Below, in pieces: positions 21,931-29,893 of a DNA stretch of 38,452 bases (positions are counted from its first letter, which is position 1; every line of letters starts with the position of its first letter). A model generated the notes under the pieces. The model was not told where the DNA came from, did not search any database, and saw only the letters and a list, made by a program, of their open reading frames with translations. Source of the stretch: Deltaproteobacteria bacterium (GTDB lineage Bacteria > Desulfobacterota > RBG-13-43-22); contig JACRCK010000132.1 in NCBI GenBank assembly GCA_016219065.1, forward strand, positions 1 through 38,452, given 5' to 3'. Position numbers and translations under genes: made by a program.

Positions 21931-23670
21931 TTATCTTCCCTGTTTCCTCCGGTACATCGCCGCGTCCGACTTGCGCAAAATCTGATTGTAATCCCGGTCG
22001 TCGGTATGATCCCCCAGAGACACGGTGTAAGTGCAGACCCGGTGTTCCTGATCCAGCACGGTCAAATGCTTCATCATGACCTCCAGGCGTTCCCGTACCG
22101 AAGCCATCTGGGCGGCATCGGTACGGGGCAGGATAACCACGAATTCATCCCCGCCGAAACGGGCCACGATATCCGTGGTCCTGAGGCAGCTTTTAATGAT
22201 TTCGGCCGTCTTTTTTAATACCTGGTCTCCCACCAGATGTCCGTAGTGGTCGTTGATTTCCTTGAAATGGTCTATGTCCAGCAGGATCATTCCCAGGTGG
22301 TCTCGGTAGCGGCGGGCCTTGGAAACTTCCTCTTCCAGCCTTTTTTCGAAATATTGCCGGTTAAAAACTCCGGTCAATCCGTCCAGGGTGGCCAGTTCGG
22401 AAAGCCTGGCCTCCAGGGCTTTGTGTTCGGTCAGGTCCTGGATGGATTCAATGGCGCCCCATAACTCCCCGTTCCGATCAAAGATGGGCGCAGACATGAA
22501 ATGGAGATACCGGTTCTTTCCGGCCAGGGATTCGAAAAAATCCTCGGCTTCAAAGGCCCCCTTCAGCAGCGGATAGGCCCGCAGCTTTTTCCCCCCGTAA
22601 AGGCTGCTCAACAGGGTCAGGTCCTGCGCTAGAATCAAATTGGCGAGCACTTGCCGTTCCTGTGGATAAAAAGGTTTCCAGACCTCCTTGCTTCCGACCA
22701 TTTCCAGACGGGAAACCCCGGTCAGTTCCACTACGGCCCGGTTCCAGAAAACGACCCGATGATCCCGATCCAAAACGAAAGTGGGGATGGGGCTGCCATC
22801 CACCAGTTCTTCGGTAATGGCTTTTTCCCGTTGCAGGGCCTCTTCCATGAGCTTCTGGTTGGTCAGGTCATGGAAAAAGCCCACGCTGCCGATTTCCTGT
22901 CCGCCTTCGTGCAAGAGGCTGCCTGAGAGGCGCATGGAAACCGTTTCTCCGTTTTTGGTCAGCAGCTCGGTCCGGTAGTCGGTCAATTTCCCCGGTCCCC
23001 CGAACCGGTTGCTTAACAGGGCTTTTTTTACCTCCTGGGCCTTGCCCGGCGGATACAGCTCGGTCACGTGAATTTTCCCGATTACCTCTTCCGGTTTATA
23101 CCCCATGATCCGGCCCGCGCCCTGGTTGAACAGCATGACCCCGCCCTGCGGATCCACGGCGATGATGCCGTCCATGGAATTTTCAACCAGTGATTCTTCG
23201 AAGGCCAGACGGCGCCGGAGTTCCCTTTCCAGGACTTTATGGGCCGTAACGTCCCGGAGAATGACAATAATGCCGGTCGGGTTCCCGGCTTCGTCGGTAA
23301 GCCGGAAGGAGGTCAGGCTAACGTCCAGCAACTCTCCGGACCGGGTCAGACGCCGGGTTTCAAAATTGGTCAGGACTTCCCCGGCCAGGACTTTCTCGAT
23401 GCCGGCAATGGTGGAACTCCTCTCCGCATGGGGGACAAAATCTATTTTTTCCCCGATCTGGTCTTCCAGATTCCAGCCGAAAAGGTGCTCGAAGGCGGGG
23501 TTGAGATTCTGGACGAGCCCTTGAAGGTCATAGATAACGATGGGGATGGGGCAGGTTTTCAGGAAGGAGTTGAACTGTTCTTCCAGGTGCAGGACCCGGC
23601 GCTGAACCTCCAGAAAAGGCAGGGCCTGCTCCACTTCGTCATCCGTCCCGGCTGGTTTGGTTCCTGTCAT
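21931..23670 (-). CDS. PAS-PAS-PAS-GGDEF diguanylate cyclase
   Basis: The track ORF starts at 23850, but its first 60 codons are repeat DNA (FPLRPLRLCGE). ATG 23670, with GGAG at 8 nt, gives 579 residues. There is no membrane segment, so it is cytosolic. Three PAS folds lie at about 30-140 (PIVIYDLQGLVQNLNPAFEH), 160-275 (GIIAVDPQGGVMLFNQGAG) and 285-415 (PTFVLDRDHRVVFWN). The cyclase domain is at about 420-579, with DGLTGVFNRQYF and an intact RFGGDEFVVILP. An I-site RTTD lies five residues before GGDEF, so product inhibition is expected. It should make c-di-GMP from GTP in response to an unknown PAS ligand. Confidence 0.92.
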   Translation of the reverse strand: MTGTKPAGTDDEVEQALPFLEVQRRVLHLEEQFNSFLKTCPIPIVIYDLQGLVQNLNPAFEHLFGWNLEDQIGEKIDFVPHAERSSTIAGIEKVLAGEVLTNFETRRLTRSGELLDVSLTSFRLTDEAGNPTGIIVILRDVTAHKVLERELRRRLAFEESLVENSMDGIIAVDPQGGVMLFNQGAGRIMGYKPEEVIGKIHVTELYPPGKAQEVKKALLSNRFGGPGKLTDYRTELLTKNGETVSMRLSGSLLHEGGQEIGSVGFFHDLTNQKLMEEALQREKAITEELVDGSPIPTFVLDRDHRVVFWNRAVVELTGVSRLEMVGSKEVWKPFYPQERQVLANLILAQDLTLLSSLYGGKKLRAYPLLKGAFEAEDFFESLAGKNRYLHFMSAPIFDRNGELWGAIESIQDLTEHKALEARLSELATLDGLTGVFNRQYFEKRLEEEVSKARRYRDHLGMILLDIDHFKEINDHYGHLVGDQVLKKTAEIIKSCLRTTDIVARFGGDEFVVILPRTDAAQMASVRERLEVMMKHLTVLDQEHRVCTYTVSLGDHTDDRDYNQILRKSDAAMYRRKQGR

Positions 23671-23699
23671 CTCGGGGGCTCCGCCATTTAATTTTGGCA

Positions 23700-24197
23700 A
23701 TACGGGTTCACCGCAAAGGCGCAAAGGGCGCAAAGGGAAAGACAGCCTCTCGCCCGTTTCGCTCGAGATCACAGAGAGCGCAGAGAAAGACTTTTGACAC
23801 GGGAGACACGGAATAACACGGAACACACAGGAAAAGGCCATATGAATCATCCGAAAATCGGGATTCCGATTTTCGGATGCCTGCCGGCCTGCGGCGCTTT
23901 AAAAGACAGAGGTCAGAGACCAGAGATCAGAGGTCAGCAAAGACCATACAATCTTCCCCTAACCGATTTTTCCCGCTGCAAGCGGGACGGAGTCTTTTGC
24001 TTTTTCGGTCCCGCCAACGGCGGGATTACCGAAAAAGCAAAAATAATTCTCTCTCCCGTGTCTCCCGTGTCCTTCCGTGCCTCTCGTGTCAAAATCCTGT
24101 GAATCCTGTCGGACCGTCTTTCCTTTACGCCCTCTGCGGGCTTTGCGGTGAATTCGTCTTTTCCGTCCCGCCTAGGCGGGATCGGTGGCAAAAATAA
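23700..24197. repeat. Mosaic repeat cluster IV
   Basis: The 527-nt gap 23671-24197 is filled by modules in nested order: GCAAAG run (23707-23737), CTCTCGCCCGTTTCGCTCGAG-type element, CACGG run (23796-23830), palindrome plus GCCTGCCGGCCTGCGGCGC (23844-23902), GGTCAG run (23908-23947), CCCGCTGCAAGCGGG hairpin, the 48-nt palindrome, CCGTG run (24056-24095), an inverted TTTGCG run (24117-24157) and GTGGCAAAAATAA at the stop of the leftward malic enzyme. Outer modules appear again in inverted form on the other side. Confidence 0.85.
23995..24042 (+). repeat. 48-nt palindrome, copy 1
   Basis: TTTTGCTTTTTCGGT...ACCGAAAAAGCAAAA around the core CCCGCCAACGGCGGG. Identical copies lie at 27089-27136 and, reverse-complemented, at 29496-29543. 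Confidence 0.9.
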
Positions 24198-26747
24198 CTA
24201 ACGGGCGCTTTCCAAAACCAGTCGCTCGCCGATCATATGGCCCAAATCCCCTTCGTAGATCAGGGTCCGGGTCTGGTGGGCAATGGTTTCCGGATCTATC
24301 CGCAGGCGGGCCACCCCGGTTTCGATGGCGCTGCCGGCCACGGCGGCGGCTACCCGGGCCGGAACCTGAAAATCCATGCTTTTGGGAACAATGAATTCCG
24401 GGCCCAGTTCTTTTTCGGAAACCAGGTCGGCGATGGCCCGGGCCGCGGCGATTTTCATGGGTTCGTTGATCATGCGGGCCCGCACGTCGAGGGCCCCCCG
24501 GAAAACGCCGGGGAAAACCAGGGAATTGTTCACCTGATTGGGATAATCCGAACGGCCGGTGGCGACCACCAAAGCCCCGGCTTCCTTGGCGGCCTCCGGA
24601 TGGATTTCCGGATTCGGATTGGCCAGGGCAAAGATGATCGGATCAGGTCCCATGGAGCGGACCATTTCCGGGGCCAGCGCTCCGGCCACCGAAAGGCCGA
24701 TGAAGACGTCCGCCCCCTTGACCACCCGGCTCAGGTCACCGGCCAGACAATCCGGATTGGTGCAGGCGGCCATTTCCTCCTTGATCCAGTTCATCCCCTC
24801 CGGACGTCCCCGGTAGATCGCCCCTTTGGAGTCGCAGAGGACGATTTGGGTCAGGCCCAGTTCCAGCAGCAGTTTGCTCACGGCCACGGCCGCCGCCCCG
24901 GCCCCGTTGACAACCACTTTGACTCCGGTCAACGAGCGGCCGGAGATCTTGACGGCGTTGATCAGGGCCGCGGCCACCACGATGGCCGTTCCGTGCTGAT
25001 CGTCATGAAAAACCGGAATGGACATCTCTTCCCGCAGGCGCCGCTCGATGTAAAAACAGCGGGGGGCCGAGATGTCTTCCAGGTTGATCCCTCCGAAGGT
25101 GGGCTCCAACCGCTTGACGATTTCCACGATTTCATCCGCCTCCTGGGTGCCCAGACAAATGGGAAAGGCCTCCACGCGGCCCAGGGTCTGAAACAGGATG
25201 GCCTTGCCTTCCATGACCGGCATGGCCGCCCGGGCCCCGATATTGCCGAGACCCAGCACGGCGCTGCCATCGGTGACGATGGCCACCAGGTTGCCCTTGC
25301 AGGTGAAGTCGTAAACCAGCTCCGGGTTTTCCCGGATCAGGCGAGCCGGCCGTTCAGCCAGGGGCGGCAGAAAAAACTGGCTGAAAATATAATGGTCTTT
25401 GATGGCGATCTTATTTTTTATCTGCAGGACTCCACGGTACCGGCGGTGGAGCTCCAGGGCCTCCTCGGCCAGGGACTGCTTTTTTCCGGAAGGCGGGGGA
25501 ACCGGCCATTGTCCTTCATAAACGTAACGGCGGGTTTGCTCGGCAATAAAAGCCGGGTTGACTTCACCCCGGGCCTCCCCGGTTTCGACCGCGGCCCGGG
25601 CCACCGCTTCGGCGATCCGGGGTGCCATCCGGTAATCGAGGATGCGCGGCATGATATAATCGGGGGTAAGCTGCTCCGGGCTGACGCAGTCGGCCAGGGC
25701 TTCGGCGGCCGCCAGGGCCATGGTGTCGTTGATGTTGCTGGCATGGGAGTCGAGCACCCCGCGTAGAAACCCGGGGAAGACCATGGCCACATCCGACTGG
25801 TTGGGAAAATCCGCCCGGTTGAAGACCATTACCCGAACTCCGGCCTGCCGGGCTTCCTCGGGCATGATTTCCGGTTCTGGGGTGGCCAGGGCAAAAACAA
25901 TGGGGTCCCGGGCCATGGTTTGGACCATGGCGGCGGTCAAAACCTTGCCGGCGGAAAGGCCGATAAAGACATCGGCCCCTTTCAGGGCCTGGTCCAGGGG
26001 GCCCTGGAAGTTGTCGGGGTTGGTCTTTTTGACGATCTCCCATTTGGCCCAGCTCATGCCCTTCGGACGGTATTTGTAGAGGGCCCCGTCGCGGTCGCAG
26101 ACCACGACCTGTTTGATGCCGGCCTTGACCAGCAGGTCGGCACTGGCCAATCCGGCCATGCCGGCCCCGTTGATCACTACTTTTATATTTTGCCGGTCCC
26201 GGCCCGTGAGTTTCAGGGCATTGATCAGGGCCGACAGGGTCGGGATAGCCACGCCCAGGCCGTGATTGTTGAATACGGGGATATTGGCGCCCCGCTCCAG
26301 GTGATCGGTGATGGTAAAGACCTGGGGGCTGGAGATGTCTTCCAGGCAGAAGGCCCCGAAGTTGGCCGTCAGGGCCAGGGCGGTGTCGATAAACTCATAG
26401 GGGTCCCGGGCTTTGATGCAAAGGGGGAGGGCGTCGATCCCGGCGAAGGTCTTGAGGATGACCGCCTTGCCTTCCATAACCGGCAAAGCGGCCTCCGGGC
26501 CGGCCTGGCCCAACCGAAACAGACCGGATCCGTCGGTAAGGATGCCCACCGTATTGCCCCGGCAGGTCAGCAGGTAGGATTGGACCGGGTCTGCGGCGAT
26601 CCTCAGGCAGGGTTCGGCCACTCCCGGGGTATAGACCAGGCTGAGAATGTTGACGTCCTTGATGGGAATCTTGGAGGTGATCCCGATTACCCCGCGGTAG
26701 CGCTTGCGGTAGGCTAAAACCTCATCTTCCTGATTATTTTCCGGCAT
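24198..26747 (-). CDS. Tandem double malic enzyme (two fused ME modules, complementary active sites)
   Basis: The track ORF starts at 26903 inside repeat DNA. ATG 26747, with AAGGAG 7 nt upstream, gives 849 residues. Malic enzyme oxidatively decarboxylates malate to pyruvate with NAD(P). Module 1 (about 10-415) has YTPGVAEPC (Tyr39), VMEGK (Lys94), CLEDI (Glu136-Asp137) and GAGMAG. Its HDDQHGTA motif has become [15 protein letters not shown] has become ATPEPEI, and NQVNN has become NQSDV. Module 2 (about 430-849) has Lys514, [30 protein letters not shown] and GAGAAA, but its Tyr is Phe459 (SQFFLPPLA). Known hybrids join a malic enzyme to a phosphotransacetylase domain; here the partner is a second malic enzyme. 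One composite active site is my inference. Confidence 0.92.
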   Translation of the reverse strand: MPENNQEDEVLAYRKRYRGVIGITSKIPIKDVNILSLVYTPGVAEPCLRIAADPVQSYLLTCRGNTVGILTDGSGLFRLGQAGPEAALPVMEGKAVILKTFAGIDALPLCIKARDPYEFIDTALALTANFGAFCLEDISSPQVFTITDHLERGANIPVFNNHGLGVAIPTLSALINALKLTGRDRQNIKVVINGAGMAGLASADLLVKAGIKQVVVCDRDGALYKYRPKGMSWAKWEIVKKTNPDNFQGPLDQALKGADVFIGLSAGKVLTAAMVQTMARDPIVFALATPEPEIMPEEARQAGVRVMVFNRADFPNQSDVAMVFPGFLRGVLDSHASNINDTMALAAAEALADCVSPEQLTPDYIMPRILDYRMAPRIAEAVARAAVETGEARGEVNPAFIAEQTRRYVYEGQWPVPPPSGKKQSLAEEALELHRRYRGVLQIKNKIAIKDHYIFSQFFLPPLAERPARLIRENPELVYDFTCKGNLVAIVTDGSAVLGLGNIGARAAMPVMEGKAILFQTLGRVEAFPICLGTQEADEIVEIVKRLEPTFGGINLEDISAPRCFYIERRLREEMSIPVFHDDQHGTAIVVAAALINAVKISGRSLTGVKVVVNGAGAAAVAVSKLLLELGLTQIVLCDSKGAIYRGRPEGMNWIKEEMAACTNPDCLAGDLSRVVKGADVFIGLSVAGALAPEMVRSMGPDPIIFALANPNPEIHPEAAKEAGALVVATGRSDYPNQVNNSLVFPGVFRGALDVRARMINEPMKIAAARAIADLVSEKELGPEFIVPKSMDFQVPARVAAAVAGSAIETGVARLRIDPETIAHQTRTLIYEGDLGHMIGERLVLESAR

Positions 26748-26754
26748 GGCCATG

Positions 26755-27314
26755 CTCCTTAAAGACTTTTTTGCCACCGACTCACACGGACCCCGCCTCG
26801 GTTCCCTCCGCGGGGCAGGCGCCAGCGGACAAAGGCGTTTACCGCAAAGACGCAAAGGGCGCAAAGGGAAAGGCAATCTCTCGCCCGCTTCGCTCGAGTT
26901 CACGGAGAGCGCAGAGAAAGGCGAATTTATTTTTTAAAAAATCGCGGAGACGCCGATTTTTTAAAATCCCGCTTGCAGCGGGACGGCCTGCGGCGCCTTT
27001 AAAAATCAGAGATCAGAAACCAGAGATCAGAGGTCAGCAAAAACCATAGAACTCTTCCAGCACAGATTTCTCGCGAAGCGAGGGAGTCTTTTGCTTTTTC
27101 GGTCCCGCCAACGGCGGGATTACCGAAAAAGCAAAATTTTTTATCCCGTGTCCCCCGTGCGTCTTTCCCGTGCCTACCGTGTCAAAATCCCCGGGGCCGT
27201 CATCCTGTCAATCCCATTAATCCTGACTACGTTTTCCTCTGCGCCCCTTGCGTCTTTTCGGTGAATTCGCCGTTGTCCCGTCTTTGTCCAGTAGTGTCGG
27301 TGGCAAAAAAGTTT
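26755..27314. repeat. Mosaic repeat cluster V
   Basis: Order: GACTTTTTTGCCACC, CCGCGGGGCAGGCGCC element (26789-26826), GCAAAG run (26838-26873), CTCTCGCCCGCTTCGCTCGAG-type element, AAAAAATCG...CGATTTTTT inverted pair (26937-26964), CCCGCTTGCAGCGGG hairpin, GGCCTGCGGCGCC, GGTCAG run (27006-27047), CTCGCGAAGCGAG hairpin, the 48-nt palindrome, CCGTG run (27145-27190), an inverted TTGCG run (27232-27270) and GTGGCAAAAAAGTTTTT. It begins and ends with the same module in opposite orientation. It holds no gene. Confidence 0.85.
27089..27136 (+). repeat. 48-nt palindrome, copy 2
   Basis: Identical to 23995-24042, in the same orientation. Confidence 0.9.
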
Positions 27315-28445
27315 TTAGAACTCGTAAAAACTCTGATCGGTATTCAACAGCTCGCTGCGCCCCTTGCCAATGGCCACCATGTTCTCCAGCCGGATTCCCC
27401 CCCAGTCCGGGATATAAAGGCCCGGTTCGATGGTCACCACCATCCCCGTTTCCAAAGAAACGGGCCTCACCGGGCTCAGGCTGGGCGCTTCATGGGTGGC
27501 CAGCCCCACCCCGTGGCCCAGGGAATGTTTAAACAACCGGCCGTAGCACGCCTTTTCAATGACCCCCCGGGCCAGTTGATCGGCCTCCTGGGAGGTCATC
27601 CCGGCCCGAATCCCGGTCTGGGCCGCCAACTGGGCCCCGCGAACCAGTCCATAGAGTTCTCGGAAACGGTCAGGAGGTTTTCCCAGGCAGACCGTGCGCG
27701 AAAGGTCCGAACAATAACCGTTCCAACGGGCACCGAAGTCAAAGATGATCGATTCCCCCTTTTCGATGGGCCGGTCGGTCAACTCGGCGTGGGGTCGGCC
27801 GGCGTTGGGACCGGAGGCCACGATGGGTTCGAAGGCGATCCCATCTCCCCCCTTCTGGTGGATCAGGGTCTTGATCTTCCAGCCAATGGCCCTTTCGGTC
27901 TGACCGGGCTTGAGGGAGCGATTTATTTCCCGGAAAACCTCTTCAGTAATGGCGAGAGCCTTCCGGATCGAACGGATTTCTCCGGGATCTTTCCGGACTC
28001 GTAGAGATTCCACCAGATCGGCGGCGGGGACCAATTCTAGGCGACTCCCCGATTTTTTTAATATTTTTTTAAGACGCCCGTGAAACTGGCAGGTCAGCCC
28101 GCCGGGTTCAAAACCCAGTCGTTTCAACCCGTTGATTTTTTCAGCGATTTTATCCCAGGAGCCCTCCAGGCCCCGATCGTAGATAAAAGGAAAAAACCCC
28201 CGGGCTTCCTCATGGGCCTCGATCTCGTAACGGGGATCCGTGCCCAAAATGGTCGTCTGGTCCCCGACAATCAAAAAACCGGAGGATTCACTTAATTGCG
28301 GGTCTACGGCCCGGAAGCCGCTCAGATATCTTCGATTCTCAGGCGTGGTTACCAGCAGGGCCGAGAGATTGTGGGCTTTTAATAATTTCTGAAGTCTTGC
28401 CAGCCGGTTACGGTAAAGAACCGGGAGTAAGGTTCGGCTCCCCAT
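27315..28445 (-). CDS. M24-family Xaa-Pro aminopeptidase
   Basis: 376 residues. The N-terminal creatinase-like domain (1-140: LSALLVTTPENRRYLSGFRA) precedes the pita-bread catalytic domain. The two-metal ligands are visible: Asp in IIFDFGARWNGYCSDLSRTV, His in SLGHGVGLATHEAP, Glu in VTIEPGLYIPDWGG and Glu in IRLENMV. It cleaves N-terminal residues before proline, in the cytosol. Its 3' end abuts the GTGGCAAAAAAG repeat module. GAGG lies about 12 nt before ATG 28445. It is divergent from the HExxH gene. Confidence 0.92.
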   Translation of the reverse strand: MGSRTLLPVLYRNRLARLQKLLKAHNLSALLVTTPENRRYLSGFRAVDPQLSESSGFLIVGDQTTILGTDPRYEIEAHEEARGFFPFIYDRGLEGSWDKIAEKINGLKRLGFEPGGLTCQFHGRLKKILKKSGSRLELVPAADLVESLRVRKDPGEIRSIRKALAITEEVFREINRSLKPGQTERAIGWKIKTLIHQKGGDGIAFEPIVASGPNAGRPHAELTDRPIEKGESIIFDFGARWNGYCSDLSRTVCLGKPPDRFRELYGLVRGAQLAAQTGIRAGMTSQEADQLARGVIEKACYGRLFKHSLGHGVGLATHEAPSLSPVRPVSLETGMVVTIEPGLYIPDWGGIRLENMVAIGKGRSELLNTDQSFYEF

Positions 28446-28469
28446 TTTTTAGTTAACCTCTTCGAAGTC

Positions 28470-28498
28470 TTGACTTTTTTAAGTAATTGCCCTATCAT
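28470..28498 (+). promoter_or_regulatory. Sigma-70 promoter giving a leaderless mRNA
   Basis: TTGACT, a 17-nt spacer and TATCAT. The expected start (6-7 nt after the -10) falls on the A of ATG 28505. No Shine-Dalgarno precedes that ATG. Confidence 0.6.
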
Positions 28499-28504
28499 TT
28501 AGTT

Positions 28505-29029
28505 ATGATCCAGGCTTTTTCTTCCAAGGAATTTACCTTAATTGACAGGGCCTTAGAGATATCGGAAGACGTCTCCTGTAATTATTATCATATTTCCGCC
28601 AGCAATTGGAAAAAATATGGCTTTGAAATCTCTCACCTGGCCCAACTGAGCCGGGAGGAGATAACCGATCAGGGCTTGGCCCAGATCAGTCGCTATGTCC
28701 GCCCCCCCGAACACCTGCTGCCCGGTGATTACCCCCGGGATTACTATCGGGTATGCCTCCAGGATCATAATATCCTGCAGTTGATCGAACGGGAAAAAGA
28801 GGTGGAACTGTTTCCCTTGATGATCTATATTCTGACCCATGAACTGGTGCACATCATCCGTTTCCGAAAGTTTCAGCAACGGTTTGACGTGAGCCCGGAA
28901 GAAAAAAACGTGGAGGAACGGAAAGTCCACCAGGCTACCTTCGATATCCTGAAGCCCCTAAGAAAAATCAACCTGGAACCCGTGCTGGATTCATATTTCG
29001 GGCACCGTTGCCCTAGATATATCTGTTAG
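28505..29029 (+). CDS. HExxH-motif putative metalloprotein, unknown family
   Basis: The track uses TTG 28487, but that codon lies inside the promoter spacer region; ATG 28505 is preferred (174 residues). The only diagnostic motif is LTHELVHIIRF (HELVH at about 112-116), a zinc-protease-like site. An EERKVHQATFDIL segment about 24 residues later could offer a third ligand. It has no signal peptide or membrane span, so it is cytosolic. The C-terminus has a Cys-containing end (GHRCPRYIC). An FmdB-type gene follows after 21 nt, so the two are probably one operon. Whether it has peptidase activity is unknown. Confidence 0.7.
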   Translation: MIQAFSSKEFTLIDRALEISEDVSCNYYHISASNWKKYGFEISHLAQLSREEITDQGLAQISRYVRPPEHLLPGDYPRDYYRVCLQDHNILQLIEREKEVELFPLMIYILTHELVHIIRFRKFQQRFDVSPEEKNVEERKVHQATFDILKPLRKINLEPVLDSYFGHRCPRYIC

Positions 29030-29050
29030 AGAATTTAAGGAGGAAAGGAA

Positions 29051-29347
29051 ATGCCGATTTACGAGTACGAATGTCAAAAGTGCCGTCAGGTTACGGAGGC
29101 CATGCAGAAATTTTCGGATGCGCCCCTGACCTGCTGCCCGGCCTGCAGCGGGGAATTAAAAAAGATGATTTCACACAGCAGCTTCCATCTGAAAGGGAGC
29201 GGCTGGTACGTAACCGATTACGCCCGGAAAGACGGCTCCGCGGCCCCGGCGGCAAAAAAGGAAAGCACCACCGAAAGCAAGCCTGCCGCCTCGGAAAGCT
29301 CCACCGCTTCGACACCTGCGGCCACGACCAAGACCGACGCTGCGTGA
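29051..29347 (+). CDS. FmdB-family zinc ribbon protein
   Basis: 98 residues. The N-terminal FmdB ribbon is MPIYEYECQKCRQVTEAMQK, then CCPACSGELKKMIS: two CxxC pairs that should bind one zinc. SSFHLKGSGWYVTDY is also typical. The C-terminal 35 residues are low-complexity Ala/Ser/Thr/Lys. AAGGAGGAAAGGAA precedes ATG 29051. The role of FmdB proteins is unclear; regulatory functions are suggested for the namesake. Confidence 0.9.
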   Translation: MPIYEYECQKCRQVTEAMQKFSDAPLTCCPACSGELKKMISHSSFHLKGSGWYVTDYARKDGSAAPAAKKESTTESKPAASESSTASTPAATTKTDAA

Positions 29348-29349
29348 TC

Positions 29350-29838
29350 TTTTAGCCACAGAAAAGACAGACCCCGCCCCGATTGCCTCCGCGGGGCAGG
29401 CGCCGACGGACAAAAGGCGTTCACCGCAAAGACGCAAAGGACGCAAAGAAAAACCAGATAGGATTTTGACAAGGGATGCACGGAAGGGGAATTTTTTTTG
29501 CTTTTTCGGTAATCCCGCCGTTGGCGGGACCGAAAAAGCAAAAGACTCCGTCCCGCTTTCAGCGGGAAAAATCTATTAGGGGAAGGTTGCAGGGTCTTTT
29601 GCTGACCTCTGACCTCTGGTCTCTGACCTCTGATCGCTGATACATCTGTTCATAAAGCGCCGCAGGCCGGCAGGCATCATGAAATCGGAAGCCCGATTTC
29701 TTGATGATTCAAAGGACCTTTTTTCGTGACATCCGTGAAATCCCGGGTCTTCCGGGTCAAAATCCCCGGATGTGGATTTCTGGCCTGGGCAAGAGCTCTC
29801 CTTTGCGCCCTTTGCGTCTTTGCGGTGAAATCGCCTTG
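29350..29838. repeat. Mosaic repeat cluster VI (inverted order)
   Basis: In the 546-nt gap 29348-29893. Order: TTTTAGCCACAGAAAAGAC, CCGCGGGGCAGGCGCC element (29370-29407), GCAAAG run (29419-29453), short CACGG run, the 48-nt palindrome reversed, CCCGCTTTCAGCGGG hairpin, GACCTC run (29597-29641), GCGCCGCAGGCCGGCAGGC plus AAATCGG palindrome (29645-29705), CCGGGT run, and an inverted TTTGCG run (29799-29835). The central block is in reverse order compared with cluster IV, as if flipped. Confidence 0.85.
29496..29543 (-). repeat. 48-nt palindrome, copy 3 (reverse complement)
   Basis: Exact reverse complement of the copies at 23995 and 27089; the asymmetric ATT next to the core shows the flip. 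Confidence 0.9.
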
Positions 29839-29893
29839 CGCTTTTCAACCGTGGTGATTCATCCACCATGGTTTTTTTGTCTCCGGAGCCGGC

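Noticed and set aside
23700-24197. CRISPR array
   Set aside because: Tandem CACGG, GCAAAG and GGTCAG units are too short, have no uniform spacers, and no cas genes are present.
24237-25766. 509-residue plus-strand ORF
   Set aside because: It lies fully antisense to the malic enzyme gene, is rich in Gly/His/Asp as expected of a GC-rich shadow frame, and has no domain motif.
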